Source: Rutidosis leptorrhynchoides
Lineage: Eukaryota > Streptophyta > Magnoliopsida > Asterales > Asteraceae
DNA: 64,000 bases
NCBI RefSeq assembly: GCF_046630445.1
Contig: NC_092339.1
Span: 51,521,501-51,585,500, forward strand
Direction of reading: 5' to 3'
Below are positions 54,454 through 64,000 of this stretch, piece by piece (positions within the stretch are counted from its first letter, which is position 1; each line of letters starts with the position of its first letter). The translations under genes were made by a program, and so were the position numbers. The notes under the pieces are model-generated. The model had not been told where the DNA came from. It searched no databases and saw nothing but the letters and a program-made list of their open reading frames with translations.

Positions 54454-57400
54454 TGTAGTGACCCGAACTTTTCCATGTTTATATATATTAATTGAGATTG
54501 ATATTTACATGATTAAATGTTTCCAACATGTTAAGCAATCAAACTTGTTAAGACTTGATTAATTGAAATATGTTTCATATAGACAATTGACCACCCAAGT
54601 TGACCGGCGATTCACGAACGTTAAAACTTGTAAAAACGACATGATGATATATATATGGATATACATATGGTTAACATGAGATTATGATAAGTAAGTATCT
54701 CCATAAGTATATTAACAATGAGTTATATACATATAAACAAGACTACTAACTTAAGGATTTCGAAACGAGACATATATGTAACGATTATCGTTGTAACGAC
54801 ATTTAAATGTATATATATCATATTAAGATATATTAATATATCATAATATCATGATAATATAATAATTTAACATCTCATTAGATATAATAAACAATGGGTT
54901 AACAATATTAATTGAGATCGTTAACTTAAAGGTTTCAAAACAACACTTACATGTAACGACTAACGATGACTTAACGACTCCGTTAAAATGTATATACATG
55001 TAGTGTATTTAGATGTATTAAAATACTTTTGGAAGACTTCAAGACATATATCAAAACACTCATACTTAACGAAAATGGTTACAGTTACTTTCCCATTCTT
55101 TTCTTTCATCAAGAATTCTAGTCGTATTCTTACCCGTATTATACACAGCTTCAAAACGTACTTACTATGGGTATATACCAATAGGAACTAGCATGGGATT
55201 CCACTCTTGATTATGTCATGTATGACTAATCAATTTTAACTTCTACCATGAGCTAGTCAACTAACTAGAACTCCTTTTAACCCCACTCACCACTCACCAA
55301 TTAACACTCATCATTCACTCCATTTCACTTTCAAATCTCTTTCTAATTCTCTCTCAACACACCCACACTATTATGAACGTATTTTTCCAGTAGTTAATCA
55401 TCATCTTCATCAAAAATCACTTCAAGAATCAAGCTATAATCATCATAGGAAGAACACTTCAAGAATACTTCAAAAAAATCCCTTCAAGTTTACTAATTTA
55501 CTTCCAAGCTTTCTAATCCATTCCAAGTAATCATCTAAGATCAAGAAACCTTTGTTATATATAGTAGGTTATCTTTCTTATTCAAGGTAATATTCATATT
55601 CAAACTTTGATTCAATTTCTATAACTATAAACTATCTTAATTCGAGCAAAAATCTTACTTGAACTTGTTTTTGTGTCATGATCCTACTTCAAGAACTTTC
55701 AAGCCATCCAAGATCCTTTGAAGCTAGATCATTTCTTGTCACTTCCAGTAGGTTTACCTACTAAACTTGAGGTAGTAATGATGTTCATAACATCATTCGA
55801 TTCATATATATAAAACTATCTTATTCGAAGGTTTAAACTCGTAATCACTAGAACATAGTTTAGTTAATTCTAAACTTGTTCGCAAACAAAAGTTAATCCT
55901 TATAACCTGACTTTTAAAATTAACTAAACACATGTTCTATATCTATATGATATGCTAACTTAATGATTTAAAACCTGGAAACACGAAAAACACCGTAAAA
56001 CCGGATTTACGCCGTCGTAGTAACACCGCGGGCTGTTTTGGGTTAGTTAATTAAAAACTATGATAAACTTTGATTTAAAAGTTGTTATTCTGAGAAAATG
56101 ATTTTTATTATGAACATGAAACTATATCCAAAAATTATGGTTAAACTCAAAGTGGAAGTATGTTTTCTAAAATGGTCATCTAGACGTCGTTCTTTCGACT
56201 GAAATGACTACCTTTGCAAAAACGACTTGTAACTTATTTTTCCGACTATAAACCTATACTTTTTCTGTTTAGATTCATAAAATACAGTTCAATATGAAAC
56301 CATAGCAATTTGATTCATTCAAAACGGATTTAAAATGAAGAAGTTATGGGTAAAACAAGATTGGATAATTTTTCTCATTTTAGCTACGTGAAAATTGGTA
56401 ACAAATCTATTCCAACCATAACTTAATCAACTTGTATTGTATATTATGTAATCTTGAGATACCATAGACACGTATACAATGTTTCGACCTATCATGTCGA
56501 CACATCTATATATATTTCGGAACAACCATAGACACTCTATATGTGAATGTTGGAGTTAGCTATACAGGGTTGAGGTTGATTCCAAAATATATATAGTTTG
56601 AGTTGTGATCAATACTGAGATACGTATACACTGGGTCGTGGATTGATTCAAGATAATATTTATTGATTTATTTCTGTACATCTAACTGTGGACAACTAGT
56701 TGTAGGTTACTAACGAGGACAGCTGACTTAATAAACTTAAAACATCAAAATATATTAAAAGTGTTATAAATATATTTTGAACATACTTTAATATATATGT
56801 ATATATTGTTATAGGTTCGTGAATCAACAGTGGCCAAGTCTTACTTCTCGACGAAGTAAAAATCTGTGAAAGTGAGTTATAGTCCCACTTTTAAAATCTA
56901 ATATTTTTGGGATGAGAATACATGCAGATTTTATAAATGATTTACAAAATAGACACAAGTACGTGAAACTACATTCTATGGTTGAATTATCGAAATCGAA
57001 TATGCCCCTTTTTATTAAGTCTGGTAATCTAAGAATTAGGGAACAGACACCCTAATTGACGCGAATCCTAAAGATAGATCTATTGGGCCTAACAAACCCC
57101 ATCCAAAGTACCGGATGCTTTAGTACTTCGAAATTTATATCATATCCGAAGGGTGTCCCGGAATGATGGGGATATTCTTATATATGCATCTTGTTAATGT
57201 TGGTTACCATGTGTTCACCATATGAATGATTTTTATCTCTATGTATGGGATGTGTATTGAAATATGAAATCTTGTGGTCTATTGTTACGATTTGATATAT
57301 ATAGGTTAAACCTATAGCTCACCAACATTTTTATTGACGTTTAAAGCATGTTTATTCTCAGGTGAATATTAAGAGCTTCCGCTGTTGCATACTAAAATAA

Positions 57401-57705
57401 GGACAAGATTTGGAGTCCATGTTTATACGATATTGTGTAAAAACTGCATTCAAGAAACTGATTTCGATGTAACATATTTGTATTGTAAACCATTATGTAA
57501 TGGTCGTGTGTAAACAGGATATTTTAGATTATCATTATCTGATAATCTACGTAAAACTTTTTAAACCTTTATTTATGAAATAAAGGTTATGGTTTGTTTT
57601 AAAAATGAATGTAGTATTTGAAAAACGTCTCATATAGAGGTCAAAACCTCGCAACGAAATCAATTAATATGGAACGTTTTTAATCAATAAGAACGGGACA
57701 TTTCA
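54454..57705 (+). repeat. 3' LTR of gypsy B
   Basis: Same length as the 5' LTR, about 99.4% identical by eye, followed by the second gccac duplication. Confidence 0.95.
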
Positions 57706-58884
57706 GCCACGATCGAAGAATACTGCTCCAGGACAGAGATACAGAAAATGGAGGCTGAGTTCTGGGAGTTAAGGGTTGTGGGCAACGATCTTGATGGTTA
57801 CAACCGTAGGTATCTGGAATTAGCGCTGATGTGTCCCACGATGGTCACCCCAGAATTTAAGAGAATGGAACGCTACTTATGGGGACTTCCCAAGTCCATT
57901 CAAGGAAATGTCACCTCTTCTAATCCACCCAACGTCCCGGCAGCTATGCGCATGGTTCATACCCTTATGAACCAAATTATCAGCAAAGAACCGGAGAAGG
58001 GTAAATTCGAATCGGGATCCAGTGGTGACAAGCGTAAGTGGGACTACAACAACAAGGGGAGAACCTATGATCAAATTCCCGCTAAGAGGCCTAACGATGG
58101 AAGGAACCCCAACCCGAACACTAGCTCGAACCCCAACTACAAGGGTACTCTACCGCAGTGCAATAGGTGTTACAAGCACCATACCGGGTACTGTAATGCG
58201 GTCTGTGAAAAGTGCAACAGGATCGGGCACGTTGGCAAGAACTGCAAGATTCCCATTCCAGCTATGAGGACAAACCAAAATGGGCCAAGGAAGTGTTATG
58301 AGTGTGGACAACATGGCCACTTCAGGAATGAGTGTCCCAACAAGCGAAAGGACGGAGGACCACCGCATGGTAGAGCTTTCAACGTTAATGCAAGGGATGC
58401 ACGTGAGAACCCCGACTTGGTTACATGTATATTCCCTATCAATAAACTCTTAGCCTCTGTCCTATTTGATACTGGTGCCGATAGAAGCTATGTCTGTAGA
58501 AAGTTTTTCTCTAAGATAGATTGGTCATTAGTGCCTTTAGAAGAGAATATGCTAGTAGAAGTAGCCAATGGGAAACTTGAGAAAGTTGACCAAATTGTAC
58601 GAGGAGCTATTATTAACATAGTTGGTGTGGATTTCGAAATTGACTTGATACTCATCAAATTGGGGAGTTTTGACGTGACTGTCGGTATGGACTGGTTGAC
58701 CAAAGTAAAGGCCGACATTATCTGTGGAGACAAAGCTCTTCGTATACCACAAGGAGACGGTGAGCTACTGACTATTTACGAAGAGAGATGTAACTCGAAG
58801 CTGAACCTCATTAGTTGTATGAAAGTGCAGAAGATCATGAAGAAAGGACGTCTTGCTGTTTTAGCACACGTGAAGGCTTTATAA
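57706..58884 (+). pseudogene. gag-protease region of gypsy A, right of gypsy B
   Basis: Resumes with the middle of gag (AEFWELRVVGNDLDGYNRRY, then LMCPTMV), followed by a Cys/His cluster (CNRCYKHHTGYCNAVCEKC), a CCHC knuckle (CYECGQHGHFRNEC) and protease (LFDTGADRSYVC). Similar to B throughout but without the poly-Asn tract. Broken. Confidence 0.85.
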
Positions 58885-58917
58885 TCAGAGGAAAAGAGTG
58901 TGAATGACGTGTGAATC

Positions 58918-61733
58918 GTGAATGAATTCCCTGACGTCTTTCCGGAAGAGTTGCCTGGATTACCGCCACCAAGACCCGTGGAATTCCAGATCGATCTAGT
59001 GCCGGGAGCTGCACCCGTAGCTCGCGCACCTTATCGACTAGCACCTTCAGAACTGCAAGAATTACAGAGTCAATTGCAGGAATTGCTCGACCGAGGGTTT
59101 ATCCAACCGAGCTCGTCGCCTTGGGGTGCACCTGTTTTATTCGTAAAGAAGAAGGATGGATCCTTTCGTATGTGTATCGACTACCGCGAACTCAACAAAT
59201 TGACGATCAAGAATCGATATCCTCTTCCCCGAATTGACGATCTTTTTGATCAGCTACAAGGATCAAGCGTGTACTATAAGATCGATTTGCGATCCGGTTA
59301 TCACCAGTTGAGAGTAAAAGAGAGTGATGTGATGAAGACTGCATTTAGAACCCGCTATGGTCATTACGAGTTTCCCGTGATGCCGTTCGGATTAACCAAT
59401 GCACCTGCTGTGTTCATGGATCTCATGAATCGTGTCTGCAAGCCTTATCTGGATAAATTCATTATCGTCTTCATAGATGATATCCTCATCTACTCCAAGA
59501 GAGAAGAAGAACATGAGCAACATCTTCGGTTAGTGCTTGAACTCTTGAGACGAGAGCATATGCCAAATTCTCCAAGTGTGAATTTTGGCTGAAGGAAGTC
59601 CAATTTCTGGGTCATATTGTGAGTGATCAAGGTATCAAAGTTGACCCCGCCAAGATTGAAGCTATCAGCAAGTGGGAGACACCCACTACTCTGACTCACA
59701 TCCGCCAATTTTTAGGTCTTGCCGGTTACTACAAAAGTTTTATTGAAGGTTTTTCGTTGATTTCGCGTCCTTTGACCGCACTGACTCACAAAGGAAAGAA
59801 GTTCGTTTGGAAAAATGAACAAGAAGCATCATTTCAAACCCTGAAGCAGAAGTTAACCACCGCACCTATCTTATCTCTTCCCGAAGGCAGTGACGACTTC
59901 GTTGTGTACTGCGATGCTTCGAAGAATGGTTTTGGTTGTGTATTGATGCAAAGGATGAAGGTCATTGCTTATGCATCTCGTCAGCTGAAGATTCATGAGT
60001 GAAACTACACTACTCACGATCTCGAACTTGGAGGCGTGGTCTTCGCATTGAAGCTGTGGAGACACTATCTCTATGGAACAAAGAGTACCATATTCACCGA
60101 TCACAAAAGCCTCCAGCACATCTTTGATCAGAAGCAGCTGAACATGAGACAACGACGATGGATTGAGACGTTAAACGACTATAATTGTGAACTTCGTTAC
60201 CATCCTGGTAAGGCCAATGTTGTAGCCGACACTCTGAGTCGAAAGGAGAGAACGGTACCTCTTCGTGTTCGGGCTCGGAACATCACCATCCATTCGAACC
60301 TCCATAGCCAGATCCGAGTAGCCCAAGAAGAGGCTCTCAAGGAGGATAACATATCTCGTGAATACCTGAACATCCTGGTCTCTAAATTCGAGGTTAAGGA
60401 GTCTGGACTCCGATGTTATGCTGGAAGAATTTGGGTACCTCGTTATGGAGATTTACGAAGCCTTTTACTTGATGAGGCCCACAAGTTGAGATATTCGATT
60501 CATCCAGGAGCCGGCAAAATGTACCACGATCTCAAGGAACAGTATTGGTGGCCAAATCTTAAGAAGGATGTTGCAACTTATGTTGGGAGGTGTTTGACTT
60601 GTTCGAAGGTTAAAGCTGAACATCAGAGGCCATCTGGATTACTTCAAAAACCAGAAATCCCACAATGGAAATGGGAAGTAATCACGAAGCTACCAAAGAC
60701 GGTGGGCGGATACGATACAATCTGGGTTATCGTTGACCGTCTTACCAAATCTGCTCATTTTCTAGCGATGAAAGAAACAGATACAATGGAGAGACTTGCT
60801 CAACTGTACATCAAAGAGGTTGTATCTCGTCATGGTGTGCCCTTATCAATTATCTCCGATCGCGATTCCCGTTTTGCTTCCAGATTCTGGCGTTCCTTGC
60901 AAGAAGCCTTGGGAACTCGTCTCAACATGGGCACCGCTTATCACCTACAGACCGACGGTCAGAGTGAACGAACGATTCAGACATTGGAGGACATGTTGCG
61001 TGCCTGTGTTATTGACTTCGGAAAGTCTTGGGAAAGGCATCTGCCGCTAGCTGAATTCTCTTACAACAACAGTTATCATTCGAGTATTAAAGCCACGCCT
61101 TTTGAAGCGTTGTATGGTCGCAAGTACCGTTCTCCTATTTGTTGGGCCGAGTTAGGCGAAGTGCAAATCACCGGACCCGAGATAGTCCATGAAACAACGG
61201 AGAAGATTTCTCATATTCAAGCGAGACTTAAGAAGGCCCACGATCACCAAAAGAGTTATGCTGATCTTAAACGTAAAGACTTCGAATTTAACGTAGGTGA
61301 CTGAGTAATGTTGAAGGTCGCACCTTGGAAATGTGTAATTCTCTTTGGAAAGCGCGGAAAGTTAAACCTGCGATACATTGGTCCTTTTGAAATTTTGGAA
61401 CGTGTTGGACCCGTTGCTTATCGTCTGGATCTTCCGACTCAGTTGAGTGATGTTCATCCAACCTTCCATGTATCAAATTTGAAGAAGTGTCTTGCTCCAC
61501 CGGAACTTATCATACCATTGGAAGAACTTGCGATTGATGACAAACTCCACTTCGTGGAAGAGCCTGTCGAAATTATGGACCGTGAGGTCAAAGTTTTTAA
61601 CGCAATAAGATTCCAATTGTCCGAGTTCGATGGAATGCCAAGCGTGGACCTGAGTTTACCTGGGAGAAGAGAGGATCAAATGAAGCAGAAGTATTCTCAC
61701 CTTTTCCTAGCTCCTCCATCACCTTCAGCTTAA
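58918..61733 (+). pseudogene. pol region of gypsy A
   Basis: Reverse transcriptase ([15 protein letters not shown]), RNase H ([17 protein letters not shown]), integrase ([30 protein letters not shown]) and a C-terminal end matching the chromodomain-like end of B. Broken in several places. Confidence 0.88.
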
Positions 61734-61750
61734 ATTTCGGGACGAAATTT
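61732..61750 (+). other. Hairpin at the pol end of gypsy A
   Basis: AAATTTCG-GGA-CGAAATTT, identical stem and loop to that of B and in the same position relative to the pol stop and the LTR. Confidence 0.8.
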
Positions 61751-61768
61751 CCAATAACAGGTGGGTAA

Positions 61769-64000
61769 TGTAACGACCCGACTTTTTCTACTAGCTTTTA
61801 TGCTTTGTATTTTTTGCGAAACTGCGTATTTGTGCATACTGTGTTACTTGATTACTTCGGAACCCTGACACACATGTTTTATATTCATATATACTTTAAA
61901 ACGTGCCTTGGTGCATGTAAAATACTTAACTTGTTCACCGGATGCCTTTATAACCGTTAGTGTTACTTGCCGTTACGAATAAACCGCAGACTGCGCGCAC
62001 GTTTGACTTTTGTCGGAACCGGAATATTTGGGCAGCGAAATATTAATTATTATTTTATAATAATAATTACTTGGGCCTTTGGATGCTTAATTTTATTTAT
62101 TTAATTACAAGAGCCCAATAATTAGTCTTGTTGGACTTTCTACTTTGTTGGGCTCAAGCCCACCCTACTCTAGCTAGTGACCCAATTAATTAGCCCAAGT
62201 ATTATTACTAGTGACCCATAATAATAAATAAATAAATAAATAATTAATGAGTCATACTAGCATAATGGATAAGGATTATCAACTTTGTCACATGGGATTC
62301 TAGCATAAAGACACACTTTAGACACCATTAGCCAAAAAGCAACACTTTGTCTCACCCCTCCCCTCTAAAACTGTCGGCTACCAAGGCCACCATGGCCTTG
62401 TCCATGTCATCAATCCTTGTCATTTCATTTGCTTATACATACTAGTCATTTGCCTCTCATTCCAACACTTGATCATTTGGTTTTCACACACAATTGTTCT
62501 TTCTTTCTTTACTTTCTAGTATCACTTGTAAGTTTTCTTTTTCTTCCTCTTTTCCTTATCATTTTCGTGTACCATCATCATCATTATATGAAGATCAAGT
62601 TCCATTTAGCTTTGATCTTGGTTACATCTTGTTGATTCAAGCATGAATCCTTCAAGAACATTGAAGATTCAAGCTTTCTAGCTTTGAATCTTCACCAACT
62701 TTGTAGATCTACTTCTTTTATGCTTTAATTTTGTTATTTTATGATAAAGATTCAAACTTTTGTTTGTTATCTTCATATATCTTAAAGATCCAAGCTTTAT
62801 GCTTCAAGATCTTCAAGAACAATTAAGATGCAAGCTTTCTAGCTTGAATCTTCATATCTTTTTATTAGATCTAAGTTCTTTTTGCTTTGATCATGTTGTT
62901 TTGTGAAAAAGATTCAAACTTTTGTTTGTAATCTTCATGTATCTTCAAGATCCAAGCTTTATGCCTCAAGATCTTCAAGAACACTAAAGGTTCAAGCTTT
63001 CTAGCTTTGTAACCTTATAAATTATGTGAAAGGGATCCAAGCTCTCTAGCTTAGGGTTCCATCACTTCATTTGACCTAGATCATGTTCATACTTGTTTGA
63101 TTGATGTAAAGTTTGTAACTTTGTTGTGAATAGGACTTGTAATTGTGTTAAGACTAAGGATATGATGTAACATTGGTTCATCATCCATCTAAGACTCTTA
63201 AATGAGTTGTGTTACCACTTGGTCTTAATATATTGTGTATTTATGGTAGAATCTTGGTCAAAAGTGATGCTAAACCATCAACGAGTTGTACACTTGAAGC
63301 TACAAGCATCAAGGATGAGAACCGTGATGAGCATCAATCACCAAGAACCCCACCGGAGCACTTGTCCACTGATTTTCGTATCTGATTTAACCACCTGGGC
63401 TAATGGAAATTTGATTTTCATTTAGTTCGGTTCGAGTATATGATTTTCCGTTTAGGCCTCATCTTAATCCGAGTTACGGTTTAGGATTTATGGCCCTCCG
63501 AGAGTCACTACACCCTATTAACGTTGTGCTGAAATTTCTGACCTACTCGAACTTAAACCGTCGCCACGGTCAAACGAAGACGATTTAGGTTCTGAAAATT
63601 GGTCAGCTGTTAGGGGACTCATATACGGAGCCACAGCCACTGACTATGCATCTTTTCGATTTACGTAGAGGTCATAGCAGCTGACCGAATCAGCCTATTG
63701 TTTCGATCTCTATTCTTTTCACACTTACTTAGCTTTTATGATGATGAATGATGAATGATGATGATGATGACACTTAAACTTATTTTATGCACTATTATAA
63801 TTTATAAAAACAACCTACTAACCTAGTAACCCTTGATTTAGGTTGACGACCTTTCGGACCGACTTACTACTTGCGTACTTTCATTACCGACTTTACCGCT
63901 TTTATCACTGTGAGTTATAGCATCCCTTTTTACTTTAATTATTTTGGGACTGAGAATACATGCGCTTTTTACATTTTACATACTAGGCACGAGTACTTAA
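61769..64000 (+). repeat. 3' LTR of gypsy A, cut by window end
   Basis: Begins TGTAACGACCCGAC and matches 28560 onward for the 2232 bases visible. About 700 more bases should lie beyond the window, followed by the target-site copy (gttac expected) and the rest of copia E. Confidence 0.92.

Larger units (their letters stand above)
36440..57705 (+). mobile_element. Gypsy element B, Tekay-like chromovirus, young, carries F-box-like ORF
   Basis: Two LTRs of exactly 3252 bp (36440-39691 and 54454-57705), flanked by the perfect duplication gccac (36435-36439 and 57706-57710). Interior: primer site 39694, leader ORF (cut by copia D), F-box-like ORF 48812-49495, gag-pol 49838-54418 with chromodomain-like end, purine tract, 3' LTR. 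By eye the LTRs differ at about 19 sites with no length change (99.4% identical), or roughly 0.2 My at 1.3e-8 per site per year. Gag-pol looks nearly whole, with about one break, and the F-box part has one or two. Confidence 0.95.
28560..64000 (+). mobile_element. Gypsy element A, Tekay-like chromovirus, broken
   Basis: Ty3/gypsy element with about 2.94-kb LTRs. The 5' LTR is 28560-31503 and the 3' LTR starts at 61769 and runs off the window. The interior is split by solo LTR C and by gypsy B. Own parts: primer site 31506, leader ORF (31865-32223 and 35317-35767), gag start (36063-36439), the rest of gag (57706-58884), pol (58918-61733) with a C-terminal chromodomain-like block, and a purine tract before 61769. 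It looks broken, with several breaks. The two LTRs differ at roughly 58 sites over about 2.2 kb compared by eye (about 2.6%), suggesting near 1 My at 1.3e-8 per site per year. Confidence 0.9.

Overview
The window is nuclear DNA of a flowering plant. It has intron-bearing and intronless host genes, a class V chitinase, a plant DM13/DOMON/cytochrome b561 protein, and LTR retrotransposons of plant lineages (long-LTR Tekay-like chromoviruses, a Sirevirus-like copia, a TNT1-94-like copia). The long LTRs beginning TGTAACGACCC and the expanded double DUF295/KIB1-type protein suggest Asteraceae. That placement is inference; no marker gene proves it.

Region 1-10.2 kb is gene-bearing. It holds the 5' part of an unrecognised minus-strand ORF running off the window edge; a two-exon DUF295/F-box-like gene (1502-3929) with a 5'UTR intron; an intergenic stretch with tandem repeats and a degraded LINE-like fragment between long A and T runs; a GH18 class V chitinase (5835-6977); and, convergent with it, a large intronless DM13-DOMON-cytochrome b561 gene (10051-7373). 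Region 10.2-16.8 kb is intergenic debris: one exon-sized relic of a CPRD49-type GDSL esterase, a LINE 3' end with poly(A), an ACCCG-rich hAT-like fragment, and a short non-autonomous Helitron with the hairpin and CTAG end.

Region 16.8-64 kb is one nested stack of LTR elements, resolved here from LTR ends, primer-binding sites and target-site duplications (TSDs). Copia E (Sirevirus-like, + strand, from about 16829) carries gag-pol and a downstream env-like ORF. Gypsy A (LTRs 28560-31503 and 61769-past 64000) sits inside that env-like ORF. Inside A are solo LTR C (32224-35311, TSD gtttt) and gypsy B (36440-57705, two 3252-bp LTRs, TSD gccac). Inside B's leader is copia D (39986-48139, minus strand, TSD tgatt), which looks whole. 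LTR divergence counted by eye falls inward (A about 2.6%, B about 0.6%, D about 0.1%), as nesting requires.

Three observations stand out. Gypsy B carries an F-box-protein-like ORF of host type between its leader ORF and gag, while its relative A has none in the matching place. Copia E has about 30 short TCGACCGA-type motifs in four non-coding clusters; two flank a TATA box and a 5'UTR-type intron ahead of the env-like ORF, repeating the layout of LTR plus leader ahead of gag. Gypsies A and B both carry an extra acidic/Ser-rich leader ORF upstream of gag and share a perfect hairpin at the pol stop.

Limits: all family calls are by reading motifs without database searches. LTR differences were counted by eye. 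Retroelement coding regions are treated as fossils and described only by parts.
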